Positions 37,326-47,461 of a stretch of 64,000 nucleotides of DNA are shown one piece after another (position 1 is the first letter of the stretch; each line of letters begins with the position of its first letter). Source of the stretch: Lepidodermella squamata (Eukaryota > Gastrotricha). Location: the NCBI GenBank assembly GCA_047495785.1, contig JBLDXI010000054.1:3224001-3288000 (forward strand), given 5' to 3'. A program made the position numbers and the translations under genes. Under the pieces are notes generated by a model that saw nothing but the letters and a program-made list of their open reading frames with translations, was not told the origin of the DNA and did not search any database.

Positions 37326-37699
37326 ATGAAATCTTCAACCGGCAACGGCTCCGACGCCGGAAACGCTGATCACTGGCTTATGCTCAGAAACCAAGTTTCC
37401 GAAGTTTCTGAACGGTGGAAAGCTATTTTTGTAGGTAATATTATAGTGCTGTAACAATACTGATCCGTTTTGCGACCCAGTCAGAAGACTATTCCGGTGA
37501 CATTAACCCTCAGCCTCATCATCGGCCCTTTTGTAGCTACTGTAGTATTTATATCTGCCCCATTGCCAAAATTCGAAATTATTTGGACTGTTGGTGAGTG
37601 AAGCTATGGTCAACTCGCAAAATGAACGATTTTCTGCTGAAATGGATAATGTTGCAATAAATTTTGTTTACCGCAGAAGTTCAGCAAGATTTTCAATAG
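37326..37699 (+). CDS. Small single-pass membrane protein, unknown
   Basis: Three short exons (37326-37430, 37485-37593, 37677-37699) join in frame to 78 aa. A hydrophilic N terminus (MKSSTGNGSDAGNADHW) is followed by VSEVSERWKAIF and one strong hydrophobic segment (about residues 40-59, TLSLIIGPFVATVVFISAP). The C terminus is short and acidic (PKFEIIWTVEVQQDF). Intron sizes (54 and 83 nt) and the GTGAGT donor fit the neighbours. Size and shape resemble small mitochondrial or ER membrane proteins, but I cannot name the family. It lies 202 bp after the NYN gene on the same strand. An alternative acceptor four bases earlier would break the frame. Confidence 0.5.
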
Positions 37700-38061
37700 G
37701 CATTTGTAAAATGAGATAGTAGAAGGCTACTATTCACTGGAAATCCTGTTCGATTTTTTTCGGCCGAAGAAAACCACAAAATTCCTTCTCAGTACTTTGA
37801 ACATTGCGGTAGTAACAACTCATTTGCATCTGATCTTCCAGCCCGATCACCGCGTCAATGTTACTTTGAAACCCTTCAAGGGTCCTGTATGATACCCTTG
37901 GACAAAATATTGTTCCCCGAACGTTGAAGGCAAAAACAAGGTGTTGCAATGTGGTTCTTTCATTTTTACTCGGTTATTATACTCAACAGCACTCCTCATA
38001 ATTTTTTAAAGAAGAACTCTCATCATCCACCGTGTAACGGCAACGAAGCAGCAGCACGTGT
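37700..38061. other. Intergenic region
   Basis: Between the small membrane protein (+) and eL20 (-), so it holds both 3' UTRs. A 71-codon minus-strand frame at 37734-37949 has no domain I recognise and is not called. Confidence 0.35.
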
Positions 38062-38648
38062 TCAATGGAAGAAAGTCGACGGCCGAGAAGCGGTGAAGCG
38101 CGGGGCGTGCAGGCGACGGTTGACGACGCGAGGCAGAGGGAACTTGACGTTCTTGTCCAAGAACTGCTTGAGATGAGGGCGACGCACCTTGTCGTCGGCC
38201 AACGGCTCAACACGGATGATCGAGATGGCGTCGGCCTGGGCACGATGTTGACCACCCATCTCACGGTCTAGAATAATTCGAGAAAATAGCTTTTATAATT
38301 AGATGAAACTCAATTAAACTTACACAACTGCGTCACGGCGCCGGACGAGGTGACGTCGCGGAACTCCTTGTACATGTTGTGTTCGGCGGTCTTGGAGCGG
38401 TAACGCAGCCAGATGCCGAAAGTTTTCACCTTCGAGGGGTTTTCATTGATGCGCTTGCACGCGATGATCTCGCCGGTCGCCTTCTTCATTTTACGCATTT
38501 GCTTGAGGAAATGCCAGAACCGCGACTTGGCGACGACGTGATCTGGGGCGTAGAGGCGCATTTGGTAGACGGTCGGGTGCAACGTCTTTTCGGTCGGGAG
38601 CGCACGTCCAACAACCTTGTACTGGATGAGTTGGCCACGGAACCGCAT
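38062..38648 (-). CDS. RPL18A: 60S ribosomal protein eL20 (L18A)
   Basis: Two minus-strand exons (38648-38324, 38267-38062) joined over a 56-nt intron give 176 aa, the length of human RPL18A. Diagnostic runs include [20 protein letters not shown]-like [49 protein letters not shown](Y)REMGGQHRA and [11 protein letters not shown]...[10 protein letters not shown]. It is a structural protein of the cytosolic large ribosomal subunit. Only 115 bp separate its ATG from the ATG7 stop upstream on the same strand, extending the tight MOCS2A-ATG7-RPL18A order. Confidence 0.97.
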
Positions 38649-38763
38649 TGTCAACTAAGCTTAATAGCCCTAAAAATCAAGCATAATAATCAATTAATCA
38701 AATGGCAAGCTAATCAATTATTTCACGAATAGAACAAAATTATCAAGACAAGAAATGCATAAA

Positions 38764-41056
38764 TTAATTGATATCATCATTATCATCGTCGTCGCTAATA
38801 CAAAGTTCCTCCAGCGACAATTTAGCACTTTCACGTTGTAGCTCAGCCAGGCCGGAAATCTCCTCGAGGTAACTAGGGTTAGAGCACACACGGCTGACGA
38901 ATTCGAACTTGTGGGTAAGATACTCGTTTATTACAGCGGTTGAGCATGCAGAGCAGTTTGAGAACGCCGATGAGTTGACAACAAGCTGCTCGTACTTCGA
39001 CAAAAAGCCACGAATTTGATGCGGAACAATACCTAGACAGGTATCGGCTGAGTTGGCCGGAGCACACGGTCCCAACGCGTGATTCAAAACACTGACCATT
39101 AATTCGACTGCCAGCCCACTCGCAAGCATAGAAATTCCTCCACGAGAAACTGTGCATTGCTGATCCAAAGTTCGCTCTCGTAAAGAATTCGTCGGACCAA
39201 CAACATCGGTGCAGAAGTAGCAACCCAATTTAGGAGGCATGTTCTCTCCCGAGCAGCCGTGTCTCAAAACCAGGAAACTGTCAAAGCCCAATGCTGATGT
39301 TATCGCCAATTTGCCATAAGCAGCCGCCATGACAGATGGCAGCCATCGACTTTCACGACTGTCTGTCAGCAAAAAGACGACATCGTATTCCCTAACGAGA
39401 GCATCTAGCTGTTCCCAATTTTTCATGCTATCCTTCATTGTCGCGTTGGAAATAGGATGACCAGGCATGGGAATGGTGAGCTCGGGATAACTGGAAATAT
39501 TCACACCAGGGTAGATTTTCCTTAGTGAATCAGCAGCTGCATCCGCCTTCAACATCTTGTTATCAACGCAGTGTTGGAAGTTGAAAAGCGACTGCCGAAC
39601 TGGATTCGAATATGAAATTTTCCCGTTATCAACAAGGGCCATTTTATGTACTCCCCACGACTGAAACCAAATAAAAAAAATTAAACCGTCAAGCGCAAAA
39701 TTTAAAACAAATGCATACAAGTAAGCATCTCGCTACGTTGCAGCCAAGAGTGCCGCATCCCAAGAGGAGGCAGGAAGTATTGGCAATTTTCTCCAAGTCC
39801 AATTCAGGCGCAACACGCCACTTCATAAGCTTCAGATTCAAAGAAACTGCTTCGTTAGCAAGTTTGACCGGGTCCATGGAAGTGCTCATATCAACAAAGC
39901 CGGGTTGGAGTTTTCCGGATTTTCTATCTCGCTCCCAACCAGTGACAGTAAGTTTATCTAATTGTTAATGGATCTTGTAAAAGATGATTTATGGGTTCGT
40001 TGGAAACATACCAAAAGATAATAGAGATCCGGTCATCAATTTGACCGAGAATGAAAGGCTGCATGATAAATCAAATCGATTACTGGCATCTTTCATTCGC
40101 CGAATAGCAATGATGTCAGCTTTCTCGGAAGAATTCAAAATTTGAGCTTGCAACAGCAACAAATAATTTCGTAGAGGCCAGCCAGGATTGTCGGTTGACG
40201 ATGGATCGCAGAAACAAAATTTAATCTACATAAAAAGATACCAATGAGAATAATCTAGCTCTAAATATGTCTCAGCTTACATCATCGATATTGGAACAAG
40301 ACTTGATCTGTTCCAGAGTAAGAACTTTTCCAGTCACTTCATTGTATCCGAAGAATGCAAGGGACACTGAGTCATTGTCATCGATTGCCCGTTGTAATGC
40401 AGCAATCTAATCAACTAGATGTGAAATTGGCGATAATGAAAAATTTAACTTACTTTCTCGGAGGACCAACTATCAGCAAGTGTCTTCGGCTTAGATAGAT
40501 ATGAAAATGGTTCACTTGGTGATAGAGCAGGATAAGCCAGCCAATAATGGAAATGGAACTTTTTCAAATCCTGCAAGATATTTTGTTAGAAAAGTAGGAT
40601 AGCAAAGGCTTTCTTATATACCCCGTGACATAAAAATATGAAGCGATTTAGCACCAATGGATTAACAACAGCCTCGGCATTCGTAATACTGTCAAATATC
40701 TCTTTACACGCCGAGGCGAGTGTGCCTCGTGTGCAAAGTCCTTGGAATCCTTCAAGGGTATTGGTATTTTGAAGCTTCCCAATACACGGAAAGCTGAATT
40801 TCTTGTCATCATTTGATCTAAATACGAAAAATTGATATCACAATTAAGACTAAATCATCAAAGCATACCTATCAAAAGCGGTGTAATCAATGGTGAATTG
40901 AGGAGGTAATGCACGCTGGCTCTCCAGGCCATAATTCGCTACAATCTCAACTGCTGACTCATCTAATTGAAGGACATTTAGTTTGAGCTGTGTCAAGCGA
41001 TGCCAAAACGTAGGATGAATGAAAGTTGTGAAGGGCTCGAAAGATACAATATCCAT
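38764..41056 (-). CDS. ATG7: Autophagy E1-like enzyme ATG7
   Basis: Seven minus-strand exons (41056-40869, 40817-40622, 40570-40454, 40406-40281, 40225-40012, 39957-39719, 39660-38764) give 658 aa. The N-terminal domain starts [27 protein letters not shown], aligning with ATG7 starts. The C-terminal E1 domain has the nucleotide-binding [51 protein letters not shown], and the catalytic cysteine in [11 protein letters not shown]; an acidic tail follows. ATG7 activates ATG8 and ATG12 for autophagosome formation in the cytosol. Its start codon directly abuts the MOCS2A stop codon, so the two probably share a transcript. Confidence 0.97.
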
Positions 41057-41059
41057 TTA
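41054..41059 (-). other. TAAATG stop-start junction of MOCS2A and ATG7
   Basis: Read on the minus strand, GGT-GGT-TAA-ATG-GAT-ATT: the MOCS2A stop codon is immediately followed by the ATG7 start codon, both supported by protein similarity on each side. No splice acceptor can fit between them. Confidence 0.9.
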
Positions 41060-41317
41060 ACCACCGCTGATGGGAGGAATAACAGCGATTTCGTCGTTTG
41101 AATGCAAATTTAATTGCACTGGGCTCTCTAAATCAAGGTAACTCTGATTCAGCGACAAGATTGATGCTGATTTCAATAGCTCCAATGCAGGATAGGTCTT
41201 CAGAAGAAGATCTTGAATATCTCGCGCAGTGTAAGGTACACTTTCGTGCAACGTCACCTCAGCAAACCGAAGTCCAACTTTTTCTGCCGCTTCTCCGAAG
41301 AACAGCACCTTTACCAT
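41057..41317 (-). CDS. MOCS2A: Molybdopterin synthase small subunit MOCS2A
   Basis: Single exon, 86 aa, ATG at 41317. It has the beta-grasp MoaD fold: VKVLFFGEAAEKVG at the start and NDEIAVIPPISGG at the end. The C-terminal Gly-Gly is the thiocarboxylation site used to carry sulfur in molybdopterin synthesis. In mammals MOCS2A is encoded with MOCS2B in a bicistronic transcript; here the next cistron is ATG7, whose ATG follows this TAA with no gap. Confidence 0.93.
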   Translation of the reverse strand: MVKVLFFGEAAEKVGLRFAEVTLHESVPYTARDIQDLLLKTYPALELLKSASILSLNQSYLDLESPVQLNLHSNDEIAVIPPISGG

Positions 41318-41699
41318 CAACAAAACAGACGAACAGCTATGGCAAATCGAGGAGATAACGCGGGAAACAGCAGGTTAACCGATAAGCAGAGATGATGCGG
41401 AAGGGTTAGCGGCGCGGCGAACTTGCGAAAAACTTCAGCGGAAAGAATCGCCGCGACGGCATGAGGTTCTATGTCAATGCCACAATTTATAAAATTTTAT
41501 TTAATATTTGTTCACAAAATATAATAGAAAAATTAAACGAATGATATTTTATCCGTTTACCAGAGCACTGTCGCATGCTATAGTTTGCGCGGGAAATCGA
41601 TTCTGTCAGTGATTCAGCATTCCTCTGGTGTCGGGGAAGGTTGAAAAGGCCCCGAAAACGCTCCTCGGTAGTTTTAGAGCCAAAGCCAAAGCCGTCAGT

Positions 41700-42260
41700 T
41701 CTGCAACTAGAACTCCGAAAGATGTGCTCATGGCTAAAACAGTCTCGCAGTGAATGGCAAAAAATTGCAATTCATGCATCTCAAGCCGCACCTCTTGACA
41801 GCGCCCGATTTCGCTGTCACCATCGGCGGGGTTGCGATAAAGCCGTCAGAAATCATGGATACCCTTGTCTTTAAAATCGACAAACGAGCACGTTCTCTCT
41901 CAAACAGGCTGTCGATGCTGAGATTGATCATAAAACTGCAGTTATGAAGACCAATGGCCTCGTCGTCAGCCGTCATGATTATGGTGACCTCAAAATCGAC
42001 TTGCGACAAACTGCAATCGGCACAGGATCGAGCTATCAAAATCATATACGGCGAACATCCTATGGCAGATCCGGTACCGCTTCGGCATGGACTTGGATGG
42101 CTAACTGTCGACCAGAAACACGCGATGCACCTATGCAAATTCATGTGGAAGAGCCTAACCAGACGGCACTGGAAAAATTCATCAGATATTACAGCTTAAC
42201 GATCGCAGCCATGGCTACAGCTGCCGTAATTTTGAGCCATTGGTCACGCCGACCTACACG
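41700..42260 (+). pseudogene. Decayed non-LTR retrotransposon reverse transcriptase fragment
   Basis: Several frames carry consecutive pieces of a LINE RT C-terminal region: NSLAVNGKKLQFMHLKPHL...PDFAVTIGGVAIKPSE (about 41735-41850), then LSNRLSMLRL, then CDKLQSAQDRAIKIIYGEHP...LRHGLGWLTVDQKHAMHLCKFMWKSL (about 42005-42170). The last block matches the LQ..QNRA.R.I....L..L.WL.V..R pattern of CR1/Jockey-type elements. Stops and frameshifts separate the pieces, so it is inactive. Confidence 0.7.
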
Positions 42261-42384
42261 GCATCTCAAGCATCTCATTTGATGTAGGCGTTGACAGAAG
42301 TTACCCATCCCAAAGCCTTGATAGTCCATAAAAGCCATAATAGGCGCACTTTACCGATTTTCTCAGGTACTTTTGGGCAGTACA

Positions 42385-42545
42385 TAGTAGACTGACGATG
42401 TGCCTCTTCCTCTCTCTTCCCTTCTCTCTTTCCTCTCTTCCCTAGCCGTTCCCTTTTTCACCGCTTTCCTGTTTATTCGATCATCCTTCGAGAGGGCACA
42501 GCCCAGAGCCATGCTCCCTAATTTTTAGCTGAAATTCAAGTGGAG
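42385..42545. repeat. Pyrimidine-rich dispersed repeat, copy B (probable LINE 3' end)
   Basis: CTGACGATGTGCC, CT-rich run, CCCTAGCCGTTCCCTTTTTCACCGCT and CTTCGAGAGGGCAC appear in the same order as at 14811-14960, with substitutions and length changes. Its place after the RT relic suggests that it is the 3' untranslated end of that LINE family. Confidence 0.5.
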
Positions 42546-43329
42546 CATTACGTCAAAGTTTTGCTCAACGTCTGGCGTCAGGCATCAGACGTGATGGACC
42601 TCTGAATTTTGTTGGGGGTTTTATCGTCTTATCAAATAGCTAGCAATATAGCCCTTGAGAGCCCCTTTCACGTGGGGGACTAACCAAAGATCGAACTGAT
42701 TTCCACATGCTTAATGCAGCTGTTCAACTCTCTGTAGAAGTGTACAGTGTCTTAAGTACTCCTACTCTACAATTATAGACGAAATAAGCGCGAGTTTATT
42801 GCCAACGATTAGCACAAAACGTGCGCGGAAACGATGCCGAACGTCTTTAAATTATCTGCGATGTCTGGTATCCGAGGGATTTCTCTAAACAATTTCCGAT
42901 TCGCGGATCAATCGGCAGTTAGTGTATCTCACCGCGCTTCTTTCTGACAAGTACAGCCATTTCAAACTGTAAATTAATCGCTCCAATCGACTTTTTATAG
43001 ATACACGTTTCATGTCACCACCTCAGTTTCCATATATACCTATGCCATATGTAAGGGGATATCTTGAAATTCTGCTAACTTTAACTTTACTCATAAATAC
43101 CCATCACAGCGTGCATTTATTGTCAGCTTTCAATAATTACATCGAGGAAAAATAGTGCAATATTTTGGCAGAATATTTCTACCTTCAACAGGAATGGCAT
43201 AATCTTCACAAATTAAACAATTATCGTTCAAGTAAACGCTTTAGTTGCGGTTTCGTCTGATCAAAAAATCACTGATAATAATGTCTATTATCTATAATAA
43301 ATCACTTCGTAAGTGAATATCGAAACTTT

Positions 43330-45250
43330 CTAGACCGAAATCGAGCCATCACGGAAGCCCGTTTTGCCGATAATGCAGTTCACCAAGACTGGTTTGCCGC
43401 TCAGTTGAGCCGCGCTTCTCACATCTTCAAAGCACTGCCGAATCGCCGAGGCTGATGATTTTTCGTTAAGAACAGCGCCGTTGCCACTAAAACACATTCA
43501 GTTGAATAAGTGCAAATAATTTCAAGCAATAAACTAACCCAAGAGCCTCAACAGCTTTGTCGTAGTCGGTGTAGTCAAGCATACAGGCCACGCACGACTT
43601 GAACATAACAATCTGCTCGCGATAGATTTGAGACCAACACGCATCGTTTCCTACAACAGCCATGATCGGGATTTTGTGTCGAACAAACGTGTCGAACTCG
43701 GCCAGACTGTAACCAACAGAACCGTCGCCGAAAATAACCCAAACGTCAGCATCAGGCCGGCAAAGTTTCGCTCCAAGAGCGAAGCCGGCTCCGACGCCCA
43801 GAGTGCCGAAAGCGCCGGGATCGAGCCAGCCAAGGGGAGCAGTGGGTTTCACAATGTAAGCCGCTGATCCAACGAAATCTCCGCCATCCGCGACCAAGAT
43901 AGAACTCTTTTTCAACACTGAGTCGAAGTTTCCCAGAAGATGGAGCGGGTTGAGACCCTTGTTCACCGGTTCTCCCGACTTGTTCTTGATGTCTTCGTCA
44001 CGCTTGGCATCACCATCCCGCCATTTTTGAAGCCACGACTCGTCAGCTTTGTAAGACTTCAATTTTTCTGCTAGTTTCAGCATGAAAGTACCGGCATCAG
44101 CCTGGGAAGCAACGTCGGGATTCCAGAAAACACGCGCGTTTTTGTACAGTTGATCCTTGCTTCGGTTGACGGCGACAATTTTAGCACGTTTCGGTAAAAC
44201 ACGACCGTAGCTGAGACGGAAATCGCAAACAGCACCGGCCATTAGCACGAAATCGGCTTCTTTCAGAGCTTCTTTGCGAGTATGACGACATTGAACTGAG
44301 CTTGAGGTACCCAGAAGACCACGAGCCATACCACCAAGGAATGTTGGAACGCCCAGGCCTTCGATCGCTGCGGCAACTTCGTTCAAATCGGCAGGCGGGG
44401 CGGTGATTTGACTACCAAGGATGAATAGAGGCTTCTTGGCCTTGCTCAAAAGCTCGGCCGCTTTTTGAATCTCAGCATCAGACGCAATAGGGGTTTCAAT
44501 CGGTAAAGGTTCAACAGGCACAGGCTCGAAAGCGCCGGCGAAAATACGGCCGACATGTTTGCGAAGGTACCAAGCGATCAATTTCTGAACGATAGTCTTC
44601 GGCTGCAAACCTCCGATAGCCTCCTTAATAACCATCTCGTACGGATAGAGAATGTCGATCGGCATTTCGACAAACACCGGGCCAGGAGCGCCGGATTTAG
44701 CGATGCGGATCGCCTCTCGAAGGGTAGGTGCGATGTCCCGAATTCGGTTGATGCTAGCCGAATACTTGCAAATAGATTTCAGAACAGACAATTGGTCGAT
44801 ATCTTGAAGGGCACCTCGTCCTTTCGCGATCGTAGCAGCCGCGCCTCCGATCAGCAAAACTGGAGATTCGGCCATTTGGGCGTTCTTCATTGCTGTTACT
44901 GTGTTGGTTACACCAGGGCCAGCTGTCACAACTGCAACGCCAATATTTCGAGTCAACCTGGCGGTAGCATCGGCAGCGAACGCAGCGGTAACTTCATGGC
45001 GAGTGTCAATAACCCGAATGCCCAACTTTTCGCAGCCAATAAATATGGGCGAAACGTGGCCTCCGCAAAGAGTGTAGATGAACTCGACACCGTGAGCCTT
45101 CAAGACATCAGCGACTATGCTGCCACCATGTTGCTTTGATGTCTCGTCGATTGGGTGAGATGACTGATAAATCAAATCAAGCTTGTACACAGCGAAAAGG
45201 ACCGCGGCTATCACGACAAAAGCCAAGAAACCGAAAATCAACAAAATCAT
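43330..45250 (-). CDS. ILVBL: ILVBL, ThDP-dependent 2-hydroxyacyl-CoA lyase-like
   Basis: Two minus-strand exons (45250-43539, 43486-43330), 622 aa, close to human ILVBL (632). An N-terminal hydrophobic segment (about residues 2-24) is the membrane anchor typical of ILVBL. The ThDP enzyme core has the catalytic glutamate in [28 protein letters not shown], and the Mg/ThDP motif [30 protein letters not shown]. The end is [11 protein letters not shown], the family's usual C terminus. Mammalian ILVBL is an ER enzyme that cleaves 2-hydroxy fatty acyl chains in alpha-oxidation. Activity here is inferred from the intact motifs. Confidence 0.93.
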
Positions 45251-47108
45251 GTTAATATCTCAACCTAACTGGAAAGTTCAAAAATGCTATTAATAGCGAG
45301 AGGCCATGTCTTTACAACCGCTGTATTACAAGACCAACGCATTAACTGTAACAATTTACAAAGAAAGAAGAAACAAAGAGCACAGCCACGCATTTCTGTA
45401 ATAATGCAACGTAGAAATGTAACACACAATGTACTTTGAACCCAAAGACGCAGCACACAACAGCTCACCTGGTGTCAGCGGGTTACTGTTACGCAGCCAA
45501 GTATGAGTTGTAGCGAAACAGAAACGTTATTTTGCAATCGCTTTGTTTTCCCAATGTTGCTCATTCCCAAGTTTCGTGATTAAAAGGTGAATCAAAGCTA
45601 AAGGGCCGAATTGACTTCATCAGTTATAAACGGCAATCATAACGGAATTTTGATTTATTTGCATCTATTGACAAGGCAACGGCAAAATAAATAAAATTCA
45701 ACTGAAACGCTGAGTTGAATATTTGTTATAGATATCTCTACGCGCGCATGATCAGTCGTGATTCTATCAAAATTTCGCCCGTAATCGCGATTTTATCTAT
45801 TATAGTCGTATGTCATACAGACGCGAGGATTGTCACTATAACACAAGGGTTTTCATAGTCTATTTAAGAGTTCAAATTCTGGCGACGTTTCGGACACAAG
45901 CCTTCATCCTCAGGCCGAAACCTTTGAATTCGCAAATCGCGACGCTTTTAAAAATCGATCCCGAGTCTACGTGCGACCTTCAGATGTTACAATTCCTCGG
46001 AATGATAATCGATATTTATTTCTGTTCCGAATAAAAATTCTAGAAATGCTGAGGATCTTGTAACGCTGTAACTATACGCTGTTTACCGAAGGAATAAAAG
46101 AACATTATAAGATGGGCCATTTCTGGTAAAAAGTTGTACCGTTCATTCAGCTTTGTTCAAGCGATCAGCCAACAGCCCGATTGGGTGGCCTAAAGTTATT
46201 ATCATCGCAACAATTGTCCATAGCAAATTCCACTTTCGCAATACTGAATTCGTAATATTGAATCGCAATAAAGAGCAAGACTGTGTAATGTTTACTAGCA
46301 CGCAAAAGCTTTGTCCGATTGTACTTAATCTATAATAGAGCTTTGTTAGACTTTCAGGAACTTCAAACGGAAAGACAATCGACATCTCAGAACCACATCT
46401 CACATGATTCAAGCTACTGCTTCATAATTTGATCATAATCTGATCGAATCCCGCGCGGTACATTTAGGAACAAACAAATCGAAACTTGCAAAATGTATGT
46501 TTTCAAGACACAACATGATCCAGAATGCGCCGATTACTATTGATTTTTTGATCGAACACTAATCGATGAGCGATAGCCAGAGACCCGAGATCACAGCAAT
46601 TGTTGGATATATAGGGACCCAAACGGTTGGTCCATATTGGCAAATAACAGTAGTATTTGTTGCTCATCCTCGACAGGTTTAAACCTGCGACGCATCAGCT
46701 TAGATTTTCTGAAGGCGTAACATATAAGAATTTCTCAAACTGATGCGATTAAATATAAATAAAGATTGCTGGGTAACTATCATAAAATTCTCAGCATATA
46801 CAAAAGGAATCATCATAATCGCAGGATACCATCAACACAACATAATACATGTTAGCGAAAATGAAAGGTTGAATGAAAAATCCCATTTATATAGTTGCAT
46901 GGGATCTAACGAGGCTCAAGTCTGAGTCATATCATTCGTCGAGGAAGGCAATTTCTCTTATGAAGATTCATATACTTCTGCTGTTAACGGTCGCATTACT
47001 TCTGCGCTCGATCCTCTTTTTGCCCATTTATAAATCCATTCCTGAATACATACTGTTACTCTTTTAAAAAATTAAAAATGGTACAATCTGAAGGGAAACA
47101 ATAAAATT
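45251..47108. other. Intergenic region between ILVBL and the Helitron
   Basis: No gene supported. At 45871-45928 there is an imperfect inverted repeat (TTCAAA..GTTTCGG / CCGAAAC..TTTGAA) enclosing CTTCATCCTCAGG. The rest is AT-rich with only short frames. Confidence 0.4.
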
Positions 47109-47111
47109 ATG

Positions 47112-47129
47112 AATCCGGGAGGGTTGGAA
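47112..47129 (+). repeat. Left 18-nt terminal inverted repeat
   Basis: AATCCGGGAGGGTTGGAA, perfect reverse complement of 57565-57582. It overlaps a small hairpin, GGGTTG-GAA-CAACCC (47121-47135). Confidence 0.9.
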
Positions 47130-47461
47130 CAACCCGAACCGGATGTAAAGCAGGGAAATTTGGTCGGCCGGGGGGAGTTGTAAAATACTAAAAAAAGTTA
47201 TATTATAGAATAAAAAATAATTTTTAATATTAAACATTATTTTAATGTCAAGAACTGGCGCTGATTTCAAAATTGTTTCTGGTTCTTGGCAACAACGCTT
47301 TTCAGCGGCCTATGTACAGCCGTATGATACCGAAGTCAACCGTAAACGACAGCCAAACCCTGATCTGGGTGAAAACTGCCATGGTCATAATTATACGCAT
47401 CATTCACATCATCCATGCATGCATGAGTTCTATTTTATGTTTTTTTCCTAGTTTATTTCCG

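Larger units (their letters stand above)
41318..43329. other. Gene-free region containing a LINE relic
   Basis: Runs from the MOCS2A 5' end to the ILVBL stop. About 41640-42570 is a LINE relic with its 3' repeat, listed separately. The rest (42570-43329) shows no feature I can support. Confidence 0.4.

Noticed and set aside
37734-37949. 71-codon minus-strand open frame between the small membrane gene and eL20
   Set aside because: Length is within chance expectation and it overlaps expected 3' UTRs; no recognisable domain.
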